Below, piece after piece: positions 1-7,731 of a DNA stretch of 64,000 nucleotides. A program made the position numbers and the translations under genes. Each line of letters starts with the position of its first letter. Positions within the stretch are counted from its first letter, which is position 1. The DNA comes from Actinomadura harenae (GTDB lineage Bacteria > Actinomycetota > Actinomycetes > Streptosporangiales > Streptosporangiaceae). The notes below the pieces were generated by a model. The model searched no databases. It had not been told where the DNA came from and saw only the letters and a program-made list of their open reading frames with translations. The DNA lies in the NCBI RefSeq assembly GCF_003696215.1, contig NZ_RFFG01000021.1:1-64000 (forward strand), given 5' to 3'.

Positions 1-1489
1 CCCGCCGCTGCTCGCGGCGGTCGCCGGGCTGGCCGTCGCGCTGCTCGGCGCCTTCGCCGCGTCCCGGCGCGCCGGCCGCGTCCGCCCCGCGGAGGCCCTG
101 GCCGACGCCGTCGTGGACGGCCGCGTCATGACGGTGGGCCGGTGGGTCTGGAGCCTCCTCTACCTGCTCGCCGCAGGCGGCTACATGATCTCCTCCATGA
201 ACGCGCCCGCCTACCAGCTCCGCGCCCCGGGCATGCGCGGCCCCGACAGCAAGGCGACCTGGTCGCTGGAGATGGGCACGATGGTGATCATCGGCCTGGC
301 GATGTTCGCCCCGCTGCTGGTCCCGCCGCTGGTCCGGGCCCTCGCCCTGCCGCTGCCGATGCTGAACGGCGCCGCCGGCCTCCTGGCCGGACGGAACGCG
401 CTGGCCTCGGCCCGCCGGACCATCTCCACGGCCACCCCGGTGTTCCTGGTCGTCGCGCTCACCGGATCGGTGGTCGGCGCCGGGCTCGCCTTCGCGGACG
501 CCCGCGACACCGAGGCACGCAGCATGGCCGCCGCCCCCTACGTCGCGTCCCCGTCCACGGGGCCCGCGCTGGCACCGGAGACGCTGCGGGCGCTGCACGC
601 CAAGCCCGGCCTCCTGGCCGCCACGACCGCGAGCGCCATGGTGACGGGTCTCGGCGTAGGCCCGCTCAGCAGCGACGAGAACGCCGCCAACGCGCCCATC
701 CCGTACCGCGCCCTCGTCGTGAACGGCGACCCCGCGTCGGCGTGGCGGCTGCACGTCACGTCCGGATCCCTCCCGCAGTTCACCGGAGCGGCCGTCGCCG
801 TCTCCTCCGAACTCGCCCGCGCCTACGGCTGGCGCGTCGGAGACCGCCTCAACACCCGCCTCCCCGACGGGACCCCGGCCGCGCTCCGCCTGGTCGCCAC
901 GGTCCGTCCGTCCTTCGGGCTGCCCGAGGTGCTGCTGCCCGGCTCCGCGCTGCGCCGTCCCGTCCCGGCTTCGCGCGCCTACCTGGCCGAACGTCCCGCC
1001 GCGCCCCTCCCGGGCGTCCTCGTCTCCGCGGCCGGCGACCGCCACGACCCGGACGCCGCGACGGCGGCGCACTTCCAGCGGCTCACCATCCTGGCGATCC
1101 TCGCCCCGGCCCTGCTGTACGCGCTCATCGCGGTGGTCAACACGATGGTCATGTCCACCCGCGACCGTGTCCGCGACATCTCGGCGCTCACCGCCGTCGG
1201 CGCCACCCGCCGCCAGGTGTCCCGCGCCGTCGCCGCCGAGACCACCCTGACCGTCCTGACCGCCGCGCTCCTGGCCCTGGCCGTCACGGCACTCACGCAG
1301 ATGGCGGTGGTCCGGACCATCAACACGTCCATCCTCACCGGATCCGCCCGCGTCCCGTACACGCTGCCCTGGACGGCGCTGGCCCTGAGCGCCCTGGTCT
1401 GCCTGGCCCTGGCGGTCCTCTCCGCCCTGACCTCACTCCGCCCGGTCCTCCGAAGCACCTTCCCGCCACCCAGCCGAACGCGGGCCTGA
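1..1489 (+). CDS. FtsX-like ABC transporter permease, 5' end missing
   Basis: The frame is open from the left edge, so the start lies outside the window; the first in-window Met is internal. Membrane permease of the FtsX/MacB type, probably the partner of a lost upstream ATPase. The first residues end one transmembrane block and carry the RxGRVRPAEAL-type turn common at the end of the first FtsX domain. Further membrane segments follow near bases 150-350 and 440-500, then an extracellular loop of about 200 residues. A C-terminal FtsX domain (about bases 1090-1450) has a conserved cytoplasmic piece containing TRDRVRDISALTAVGATRRQ. The substrate cannot be told. Confidence 0.85.
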   Translation, partial: PPLLAAVAGLAVALLGAFAASRRAGRVRPAEALADAVVDGRVMTVGRWVWSLLYLLAAGGYMISSMNAPAYQLRAPGMRGPDSKATWSLEMGTMVIIGLAMFAPLLVPPLVRALALPLPMLNGAAGLLAGRNALASARRTISTATPVFLVVALTGSVVGAGLAFADARDTEARSMAAAPYVASPSTGPALAPETLRALHAKPGLLAATTASAMVTGLGVGPLSSDENAANAPIPYRALVVNGDPASAWRLHVTSGSLPQFTGAAVAVSSELARAYGWRVGDRLNTRLPDGTPAALRLVATVRPSFGLPEVLLPGSALRRPVPASRAYLAERPAAPLPGVLVSAAGDRHDPDAATAAHFQRLTILAILAPALLYALIAVVNTMVMSTRDRVRDISALTAVGATRRQVSRAVAAETTLTVLTAALLALAVTALTQMAVVRTINTSILTGSARVPYTLPWTALALSALVCLALAVLSALTSLRPVLRSTFPPPSRTRA

Positions 1490-1706
1490 CTCGGCGATGC
1501 CGGTTCCCCACATGCCGGGGAACCGGCCTCGCCGCACATACCGGCAGAGAGGCTGAAACCGCCGCTCGCGTACTGATCCCCGTGGCCCCCCGCGACACCT
1601 CCCGCGCCTGCCCCAAGGGCCGTACCGCCTGTCGCTCCCGCCGGCACCCGACGCCTGACGGATCCGACTCCTCACCCGCCGTCCCTTCAGGGGCGGCGGG
1701 CTTTCG

Positions 1707-1760
1707 ACATGTAAAGGACACTTGACATTGGGCCTGGGGTGACAAGTACGCTTTACATGT
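1707..1760. promoter_or_regulatory. Operator-like 21-bp inverted repeat over a promoter
   Basis: Two arms, 1707-1727 and 1740-1760, are inverted copies matching at 17 of 21 positions; the outer 10 bases (ACATGTAAAG / CTTTACATGT) match perfectly. A TTGACA -35-like hexamer (1722-1727) lies in the left arm. The site sits directly before the HTH remnant and the membrane protein gene. I infer that it is the binding site of the regulator family now left only as a fragment. Confidence 0.5.
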
Positions 1761-1872
1761 GAGGAGCGGGATCGAGGCGAAGCGGTACACGCCCTCCCTG
1801 CCGCAGGTCCTGTTGACGGCCCGCTTCTTCGGTATCGGGGTGGAGGACGTGTTCGACATCGAGGAGCAGTAG
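1759..1872 (+). pseudogene. C-terminal remnant of a small HTH (XRE-type) regulator
   Basis: A GTG-started frame of 37 codons ends in TAG at 1872, 4 bp before the next gene. Its reading (KRYTPSLPQVLLTARFFGIG then VEDVFDIEE) matches the second half of the compact XRE regulators of about 70 residues, in which an R-x-x-PSLxxALxLAxxFGVxVExxF segment follows the recognition helix. The N-terminal helix-turn-helix is absent because the upstream bases are the operator region. It is either a deletion relic or a very short protein; relic is more likely. Confidence 0.5.
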
Positions 1873-1876
1873 CACC

Positions 1877-2263
1877 ATGACCAGCACTCTTGCGGCTCGG
1901 CGGACGGTTCCCGGGTTCTTTCTGGGGGTCGGCGTTGTGAGCCTGGTGGCCGCCGGTGTCGGCGGCCACACCCTGCTCGGGCTGGGGATGCTCGCGGTCC
2001 TGGCCCTCTGCGCGTTCGGGGCGCTGATGCTGGCGCGGCGGAGCGAGGCGTACCGGGCGCTCACAGAGGAGGTCGACGAGCGTTCGCTGCACATCAGCGG
2101 GCGCGCGTGGGCGGGCACCGGCGTGGTGCTGACCATCGCCAACCTGGGCGGCTTCGTCGGCGGTCTGGCGTCCGGGCACAACGGTGCGCCCTTCTTCTGG
2201 CTGATCGGCCTCGGCGCCGTCGCCTACACGGCGTTCGCCGGCATCTTCCAGCAGGCCGGCTGA
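1877..2263 (+). CDS. Small membrane protein, partner of HTH regulator
   Basis: 128 residues with about four hydrophobic segments (roughly 12-32, 35-52, 80-98, 105-124) and a short charged middle stretch (TEEVDERSLHI). Small membrane proteins paired with compact XRE regulators and carrying a D-E-R-x-x-x-I motif are common in actinomycetes; the role is unknown. Start at ATG 1877, 4 bp after the HTH remnant stop, so the two were probably one transcript under the palindromic operator. Confidence 0.7.
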   Translation: MTSTLAARRTVPGFFLGVGVVSLVAAGVGGHTLLGLGMLAVLALCAFGALMLARRSEAYRALTEEVDERSLHISGRAWAGTGVVLTIANLGGFVGGLASGHNGAPFFWLIGLGAVAYTAFAGIFQQAG

Positions 2264-2271
2264 GACGCCCC

Positions 2272-3030
2272 TCAGGCGGCGGCCAGGATCTCCACGTTGT
2301 GGGTCGCGAGTCGTTCGAGGACGGCGTGGTCCGGTGCGGCGTCGGTGATCACGCCGGTGACCTCGTGCCAGGGGAGCACGCGGAACCGTGAGGCCGTGCC
2401 GATCTTCTCGGACGAGGCCAGGACGTAGGTGTCGGCGGCGCGTGCGGCCAGGGCGCGTTTCATCGCGGCCTCCTCGGCGTCCCCGGTGGTCAGGCCCGCC
2501 TCCGGGTGGACGCCGGTGACGCCGAGGAAGCACAGGTCCGCCGAGACGTTCTGCGCGGCCTCCATCGTGACGGCGCCGCAGGCGACCGCCGAGTGCTTGA
2601 AGATCCGGCCGCCCAGCAGGAGGACCTCGGCGCGCGGATGCTCCAGCAGCGCGACCGCGACGGTCGGACTGTGGGTGATGACGGTGCAGGTCAGGGTCGG
2701 TGGGAGCTGGCGGGCGACGGCGAGGGCGGTGGTGCCGCCGTCCAGGATCAGGGTGCCGCCCGGACGCACCAGGGCGACGGCCGCCGCGGCGACCTTCCGC
2801 TTGCCGTCCGGGGTGACGCTCTGCCGGGACGCGTAGTCCGCGACGGCCGGGGACACCGGGACCGCTCCGCCGTAGACCCGGTGGCACAGCCCCTCGGCGG
2901 CCAGTTCGCGCAGGTCGCGCCGGACGCTGTCCTCGGAGAGGCCCAGATGGGCGGCGACGTCCTTGGCGACGATCTTGCCCTCGCGGGCGAGCAGGCCCAG
3001 CAGGTGGTCGCGCCGTTCGGCAGCCAGCAT
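2272..3030 (-). CDS. DeoR-family transcriptional regulator
   Basis: 252 residues from ATG 3030. The N-terminal HTH (MLAAERRDHLLGLLAREGKI ... SEDSVRRDLRELAAEG) is the DeoR signature. A C-terminal phosphosugar-sensing domain of the DeoRC type follows, with ILDGGTTALAVA and LLGGRI motifs. The frame extends further upstream, but that would overlap the divergent Nudix gene and lacks DeoR similarity, so the start beside the HTH is chosen. It is divergent from the Nudix gene with 57 bp between them, and a direct repeat there is a likely operator. Likely represses itself and/or the Nudix gene. Confidence 0.88.
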   Translation of the reverse strand: MLAAERRDHLLGLLAREGKIVAKDVAAHLGLSEDSVRRDLRELAAEGLCHRVYGGAVPVSPAVADYASRQSVTPDGKRKVAAAAVALVRPGGTLILDGGTTALAVARQLPPTLTCTVITHSPTVAVALLEHPRAEVLLLGGRIFKHSAVACGAVTMEAAQNVSADLCFLGVTGVHPEAGLTTGDAEEAAMKRALAARAADTYVLASSEKIGTASRFRVLPWHEVTGVITDAAPDHAVLERLATHNVEILAAA

Positions 3031-3047
3031 CCGCGTTCCATCCTGTT

Positions 3048-3067
3048 CTTGCACGGTCTTGCACGTT
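3048..3067. promoter_or_regulatory. Direct repeats in the DeoR/Nudix divergent promoter
   Basis: CTTGCACGGT (3048-3057) is followed immediately by CTTGCACGTT (3058-3067), a one-helical-turn tandem. A TACTGT -10-like element for the Nudix gene lies just downstream. Placement between divergent DeoR and Nudix genes suggests a DeoR operator. Confidence 0.4.
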
Positions 3068-3087
3068 CGTGTGTACTGTAGCGCGCC

Positions 3088-3804
3088 ATGACCGACAATC
3101 CGACGCCCGGCCGTCCCGGTATCGATGTCCCCGACCACCGCGGCCGCACCGGCCTCGACCGTGCCGGACGCGGGCTGGACCGCAACCCCGGCGTTCTGAT
3201 CCGGGACGTGGAGCTCACCTCGCAGGGCTGGCACGTCCTACGCCGTACCACCTACGACTACAGGCGCCGCGACGGACGCTGGGAGACCCAGCAGCGCGAG
3301 ACGTACGACCGCGGCAACGGCGCGGTCGTCCTGCCCTACGACACCGCGCGGCGGCGTGTGCTGCTCACCCGCCAGTTCCGCTACCCGGCCTACGTCAACG
3401 ACCACCCGGACGGCATGCTCGTCGAGGCGGCGGCCGGGCTGCTCGACGGCGACGCGCCGCTCGCCGCCGTCCGGCGCGAGGCCGCCGAGGAGCTCGGGGT
3501 GACGCTCGGCCCGCTCACCCACATTCTCGACGCCTACATGAGCCCCGGCTCGATCACCGAGCGCCTGCACTTCTACGCGGCCCCCTACGTCCCGGCCGAC
3601 CGCACCGGGCAAGGCGGCGGGCTGGAGGAGGAGGGCGAGGACATCGAGGTCCTCGAACTGCCCTTCGCCGAGGCCCTCGCCATGGCCCGCGACGGGCGCA
3701 TCACCGACGGCAAGACCATCCTGCTCCTGCAATGGGCCGCCCTCGACGGCCCCTTCGCGCCTCAGTCGCCGGAAGAACGGGGAGTGCCCGGAGCCCGGTC
3801 GTAG
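3088..3804 (+). CDS. Nudix hydrolase, ADP-sugar/NudK-type
   Basis: 238 residues. The Nudix box follows R-Q-F-R-Y-P and reads GLLDGD ... RREAAEELGV. The first conserved Glu (position 7 of the box) is Ala here, while the catalytic REUxEExG part is intact. The layout (RQFRYP, MLVEAAAGLLDGD, AYMSPGS, F-Y-A-A-P-Y) resembles GDP-mannose/ADP-ribose pyrophosphatases of the NudK type. Likely hydrolyses a nucleotide-diphosphate sugar in the cytoplasm. Its 3' end overlaps the convergent DHFR-like gene by 43 bp. Confidence 0.85.
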   Translation: MTDNPTPGRPGIDVPDHRGRTGLDRAGRGLDRNPGVLIRDVELTSQGWHVLRRTTYDYRRRDGRWETQQRETYDRGNGAVVLPYDTARRRVLLTRQFRYPAYVNDHPDGMLVEAAAGLLDGDAPLAAVRREAAEELGVTLGPLTHILDAYMSPGSITERLHFYAAPYVPADRTGQGGGLEEEGEDIEVLELPFAEALAMARDGRITDGKTILLLQWAALDGPFAPQSPEERGVPGARS

Positions 3805-4379
3805 GTGAGGAAGACGGCTCCGCCCTTGAGGGCGGTGTGGTCGACGAGCTGCCACGCGCCGGGGTCGAACGCGGCGTCCCGTCCGAAGAGCGGGATGCCG
3901 GAGCCGATGGTGAGCGGGCTGAGCTTGACGATCATCCGGTCGATCTCGCCGTAGAGCGTGCCGGCCAGCCGTCCGCCGCCGACGAGCCAGATGTCCTTGC
4001 CGTCCTCGCGCTTCAGGTCCCGCACCGTCGCGACCGGGTCGCCGGCGACGAGCTCGACGCCGGGGTCCGGGCTCTCGGCCAGCGTCCGGGAGAAGACCAG
4101 GTGCCGCAGGTGGGCGTAGGCGTTGGTGACACCGGCCGCGAGGCCGACCTCGTAGCTGCCGCGGCCCTCGAGGACGGTGTCGAAGCGGACGCCTTCGGCG
4201 GTGACGCCGAGCGCGGCGCGGGCCGGGCCGGGCAGCGTCTCGGGGTACTCCTCGATGAGGTGGGCCAGGTAGTCCTCGGACGGCGTCCAGAAACCGCCGG
4301 GGCCGGTGGGGTCGGATCCGTCCGGGCCGGCGATGAAGCCGTCGAGCGTGGAGGCGATGTAGTAGACGAGCTTGCGCAA
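3762..4379 (-). CDS. Dihydrofolate reductase family protein (RibD C-terminal type)
   Basis: 205 residues from ATG 4379. It opens with RKLVYYIASTLDGFIAGPDG, typical of the small DHFR-like/RibD-C reductases, and keeps the D-I-W-L-V-G-G-G-R-L nucleotide-binding motif and a C-terminal SPLTIGSGIPLF. Members are NADPH-binding reductases of mostly unknown substrate. It follows the TetR gene by 29 bp and is probably its target in one operon. The 3' end overlaps the convergent Nudix gene. Confidence 0.85.
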   Translation of the reverse strand: MRKLVYYIASTLDGFIAGPDGSDPTGPGGFWTPSEDYLAHLIEEYPETLPGPARAALGVTAEGVRFDTVLEGRGSYEVGLAAGVTNAYAHLRHLVFSRTLAESPDPGVELVAGDPVATVRDLKREDGKDIWLVGGGRLAGTLYGEIDRMIVKLSPLTIGSGIPLFGRDAAFDPGAWQLVDHTALKGGAVFLTYDRAPGTPRSSGD

Positions 4380-4408
4380 AGGGCGTCCTTCGTTCGATCG
4401 GTGGGGCG

Positions 4409-4999
4409 TCAGGCCGTGGCCGGGGGGAAGGGAGGGATGAGGCGCTCCACCGCCTGCGCGACCAGGTCGTCGCGCTCGGCGCCGGTGAAGACGTCCGGGA
4501 GCGTGAGCTGCTCGACGATCAGCCAGTTCATCGCCAGGTACATGAGCAGGACGGCGGTCGCGTCCCCGGGCAGGCCCGCGGCCTCGTGCTGGCTGATGTT
4601 CTCGTCGATGTCGGCGCGGACCCGCTCGGTCAGCAGCGCGCGCAGCTCCGGTCTGCGAGTGGCCTCGAGCCGGAGCTCCAGCAGCGCCAGGTACCCGGAC
4701 CGGAAGGCGCTGACCCGGCCGACGGACCCCCGCAGCATCGCGCGGTACGACTCGGTGTCCCTGGCGAGGTCGAACATCTCGGTGAGCGCCTCCTCGGAAG
4801 GCCGGAGCCGTTCGTAGACGCGGACACCGGCCTGCACGAGGAGGTCGTCGCGGTTGCGGAAGTAGTTGGACGTAGTACCGATGGGCACCTCCACCTCCTT
4901 GTCGACCGCCCGCTGGGTCAGGCCGCGCGCCCCCTCGCGGGCGAGGACCTCGATGGCCCCGTCAAGCAGCGCGGCCCGCCGAGCCGGGTTCCGACTCAT
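4409..4999 (-). CDS. TetR-family transcriptional regulator
   Basis: 196 residues. The N-terminal HTH reads RRAALLDGAIEVLAREG ... TQRAVDKEVEVPIGTTSNYF, with the G-T-T-x-x-Y-F end of the TetR recognition helix. The C-terminal half is a helical ligand domain. First gene of a likely two-gene operon with the DHFR-like protein. An imperfect palindrome at 5051-5070 lies just upstream and may be its own operator. Confidence 0.88.
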   Translation of the reverse strand: MSRNPARRAALLDGAIEVLAREGARGLTQRAVDKEVEVPIGTTSNYFRNRDDLLVQAGVRVYERLRPSEEALTEMFDLARDTESYRAMLRGSVGRVSAFRSGYLALLELRLEATRRPELRALLTERVRADIDENISQHEAAGLPGDATAVLLMYLAMNWLIVEQLTLPDVFTGAERDDLVAQAVERLIPPFPPATA

Positions 5000-5050
5000 C
5001 TCGACTCCCTCCCTCGTCTTGATGTGCCCTCAGCTAACCACATCAAGCGA

Positions 5051-5070
5051 AGTACTTCAATTGCAGTAGT
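5051..5070. promoter_or_regulatory. Imperfect palindrome upstream of TetR gene
   Basis: A 20-bp sequence centred on CAATTG with 8 of 10 base pairs symmetric, 51 bp upstream of the TetR start. Position and symmetry fit an autoregulatory TetR operator. Confidence 0.4.
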
Positions 5071-5084
5071 TGAGGTTTCGTCGA

Positions 5085-6149
5085 TCAGGCGGGAGTCCGT
5101 TCGCGACGGCGCGCCCGCGCCTGGGCGGGGAGCTCGATCAGGCGGACGCCGAGCGTGGTGAGCGCGAATCCGATCAGGCCATGGGCCAGAGAGAGCCACG
5201 GGTCGATGCCGCCGCTGTTGTTGATCAGGTCGTCCAGCCCCTTGTCGGCGAACGGACTCGCCGCCAGGACCAGGGCGGGAACGGCGGCGACCGTCAGGAG
5301 GGCGCAGGCGCGGCGGCCTTCGCGGCCATGCGCGAGCGCCGCGACGACCAGGACCGTGACCAGCAGCAGGACCCCGAACCGCAGCCGGTTCCAGTCGGCG
5401 CCATCGCGACTGAGCCGCTCCAACGACACCTTGTCCGACGTGGGTGCGTACCCGAACAACAGCGCGAAACCCTCGTTGGAGGAGGCCACGGCGAGGACGC
5501 ACGCCATCGCCGCAGCCGTCCGGACGCGAACGCGGCCGAGCAGGCGCATGCCGTGGCGCGGACCGGGCGACGCGACCAGGGACGCGGTGGCCAGCAGTGC
5601 GAGAGGGAGCGCCGTCCCCGCCATGGAGGCCGCCAGCGAACCGAAGACGCTGGAGTCGAAGAATGTCCCGTGGAGCGCCAGGACGACCTGGACGCCGGTG
5701 ACCCCGCAGGCCCCGCGGGCGGCCGCCGCGCGCCGCCCGCGCCAGGCCAGCACGGCGACGACCGTCCAGGCGAGCCAGTACGGACCCATCCCGAAGTGGG
5801 CCGCCAGCGTGTGCGGCGTCGACCAGGAAGGACGTTCGCCGAGCGAGGCCATGCTCGGGATGTCGATGACGAACCGCACGCCGTCCGACAGCAGTTGCAG
5901 CATCGCGAGGAACCCGGCGACGGCGAGCGCCCCGGGCCAAGCGGACGGCCCGTCGCCCCCAATGGAGGCCCGCAACCGGATCCGAACCGCGCCCTTCAGC
6001 AGATCGACGGTGTCGGCCAGCGACGGGCGGGTCTGCCCAGGCCGCGCGGCCGACATCAGGACGTCCAGCATCTCCTGCTCATGGACGGCGCGGTGGGCCG
6101 CCGGGTACCCGGCCAGCAGGCGGCGGTAGCGATCTTCGAGTGTGCTCAT
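5085..6149 (-). CDS. Multi-pass membrane protein paired with PadR regulator
   Basis: 354 residues. The cytoplasmic N-terminus (about 1-55) with LEDRYRRLLAGYPAAHRA resembles the start of many actinobacterial membrane proteins co-transcribed with PadR regulators. About seven or eight hydrophobic segments follow. ATG 6149 overlaps the PadR stop by 4 bp (ATGA), so the two genes are translationally coupled. Function unknown. Confidence 0.8.
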   Translation of the reverse strand: MSTLEDRYRRLLAGYPAAHRAVHEQEMLDVLMSAARPGQTRPSLADTVDLLKGAVRIRLRASIGGDGPSAWPGALAVAGFLAMLQLLSDGVRFVIDIPSMASLGERPSWSTPHTLAAHFGMGPYWLAWTVVAVLAWRGRRAAAARGACGVTGVQVVLALHGTFFDSSVFGSLAASMAGTALPLALLATASLVASPGPRHGMRLLGRVRVRTAAAMACVLAVASSNEGFALLFGYAPTSDKVSLERLSRDGADWNRLRFGVLLLVTVLVVAALAHGREGRRACALLTVAAVPALVLAASPFADKGLDDLINNSGGIDPWLSLAHGLIGFALTTLGVRLIELPAQARARRRERTPA

Positions 6150-6520
6150 CGGAGTCCCTCCGGCGTGGGCCCGGCGACCGCCGGGGAGAAGAAGGTGGAG
6201 GCGGGGCGGGCCGCCAGCCGCCGGGCCGCGACCTCGGTGCGACGCCGCAGCGCGTCGACCTCGGCGGCGAGCGCGGCGGCCCCGTCGTCGGTGAGGCGGT
6301 AGTAGCGGCGCAGCCGCCCGTCGACGACCTCCTCCCGATCGGGGGCGATCAGCCCCTCGCCCTGAAGCCGGTCGAGCGCCGCGTACAGCGTCCCGGCCCG
6401 CATGCGAGTCCGCCCGCCGGAGATGCGATCGATGTCGGAGATGATCCCGTACCCGTGCTGGGCGCCATCGGCCAGCGCCGTGAGGATCAGGAACGTCGGC
6501 TCCTGCATGGCCTTACTCAT
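6146..6520 (-). CDS. PadR-family transcriptional regulator
   Basis: 124 residues, the usual length for short PadR proteins. It contains EPTFLILTALADGAQHGYGI, the GTLYAALDRLQGEGLI wing region and the R-R-Y-Y-R-L-T-D-x-G motif of the family. First gene of a coupled pair with the membrane protein, which it probably represses along with itself through the CAGATCATCTG palindrome upstream. Confidence 0.92.
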   Translation of the reverse strand: MSKAMQEPTFLILTALADGAQHGYGIISDIDRISGGRTRMRAGTLYAALDRLQGEGLIAPDREEVVDGRLRRYYRLTDDGAAALAAEVDALRRRTEVAARRLAARPASTFFSPAVAGPTPEGLR

Positions 6521-6534
6521 GTGCTCTTTATATA

Positions 6535-6545
6535 CAGATCATCTG
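6535..6545. promoter_or_regulatory. PadR operator candidate
   Basis: CAGATCATCTG, a perfect 11-bp palindrome, lies 15 bp upstream of the PadR start within an AT-rich stretch (TATATACAGATC). Size and position match operators of PadR-like repressors. Confidence 0.45.
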
Positions 6546-6849
6546 ACTATGACAAGATCAGGCACCCCACCGAACCTCGACACGACCCACCACGACCATC
6601 GATCCCCGAACGCGACACTCAGGGAGCACCCACGGCCCGCGATCTCACAGCTGCACAAGGCGCAGCCGGTGTAGCTTGCGGAGACGCCTGAACTTGAGTC
6701 TCGAAACAGGATGCGAGAGTCAAGGCCGGACCCATCACGTCCCGAGGCCGCTGCTTCCCCGGAGAATCCATGAAGGGGCTCACGAGAATCCAGACCTTCG
6801 GGCGGCTTCCCGTCGGCGATGGTTTGAACGATGTCCTTCAGGTACTCCA
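6546..6849. other. Intergenic stretch, no gene recognised
   Basis: About 300 bp of mixed composition. The only long reading is the continuation of the degraded minus-strand frame from 7036, which loses family resemblance here. No promoter, RNA or repeat could be supported. Confidence 0.4.
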
Positions 6850-7036
6850 GCGAGCCCATGCCGATCAGGTCGTGGGAGATGAAGGAGAAGTCGTCGGCGG
6901 GGAAGCTGGTCCTGCCGAGCCGTGTGTTGTGCAGGATGCCGCCGCACAGGATCAGGTCGTCGGCGAACGGAGTGGTGGCGAGGGCGGCGAGGAAATCGTC
7001 CTGGACGTGCTGGTGGCCGAGCGGCGGGGGTTCCAA
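6850..7036 (-). pseudogene. Remnant resembling an AbiEii-type nucleotidyltransferase
   Basis: About 60 residues read DDFLAALATTPFADDLILCG and then GILHNTRLGRTSFPADDFSF, like the start of AbiEii-family nucleotidyltransferases (F-x-x-x-L, L-K-G-G-T/x-L, R-x-x-x-D-x-D-F). The key K is Cys and the D-x-D is degenerate. After about residue 62 the frame becomes unrelated low-quality sequence. The match is from memory of family motifs and is weak. Confidence 0.3.
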
Positions 7037-7103
7037 TCCTCCGGCATCCTGATCCGGCGGTGCAGGCTTCCGTCAGTGAGATCGCCGAAGGGGAGCATCG
7101 CGC

Positions 7104-7610
7104 TCACCGCGCTCGCTCGATGAACTCCACCGTGTCCGGATCCATTCTCATTCGCCGGACGAGACGTCCCTCCGTTTCGAAGGGGAGCCTGAAGAATCCG
7201 TGATTGACGCCGGCCGGTGGACGGTGGGCGAGGTGGACATCGACTGCGGTGTCCTCGATTCGGCGGCGGCCGGGCCACCAGTACTTGAAGATGATGTTGC
7301 CGGTCACGAGGGCGCCGCAGCGACAATCCGGATAGGCGGTCATCAAGTCGTGGAGATGTCCCTCGGCCGGGCCTGGCAGGCCGCGCTCTCCCGCGTAGGG
7401 GTTGGGAGTGAAGTGGGACGCGTCGGCGCGTCCGCCGCGCAACCGGCCTGCGGCGTCGATGGAGAACCATGCGCTGTCTCTCAGGCCCGGTGACCTGATG
7501 ATCCGGCCCTCGAAGTGGCGGTGGACGGCGCGAAGGATCCGGAGATAGTCGTCGAGGACCTCAGGCGGCAGTTGCTGGAAGACGTCGTCCCACCAGTCGA
7601 AGGTGCCCAC
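7104..7610 (-). CDS. Hypothetical protein
   Basis: 168 residues from ATG 7610, not recognised. Mixed acidic and aromatic composition; an inner segment YPDCRCGALVTGNIIFKYWW precedes conserved-looking turns. No signal peptide or membrane segment. Codon use fits its neighbours, so it is probably expressed. It is flanked by the decayed nucleotidyltransferase and the SARP gene. Confidence 0.55.
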   Translation of the reverse strand: MGTFDWWDDVFQQLPPEVLDDYLRILRAVHRHFEGRIIRSPGLRDSAWFSIDAAGRLRGGRADASHFTPNPYAGERGLPGPAEGHLHDLMTAYPDCRCGALVTGNIIFKYWWPGRRRIEDTAVDVHLAHRPPAGVNHGFFRLPFETEGRLVRRMRMDPDTVEFIERAR

Positions 7611-7731
7611 GGTTCTGACGATGGCGGACGTTTCGCGTCAGGGTCAACCGCGATTCCGGCCCCTGGTCTCGCGCAAGCAGCTTGACCATGCGAAGTCGTG
7701 GCCAAGCTGCCTCTCCTTGCGACGCGGTGGG

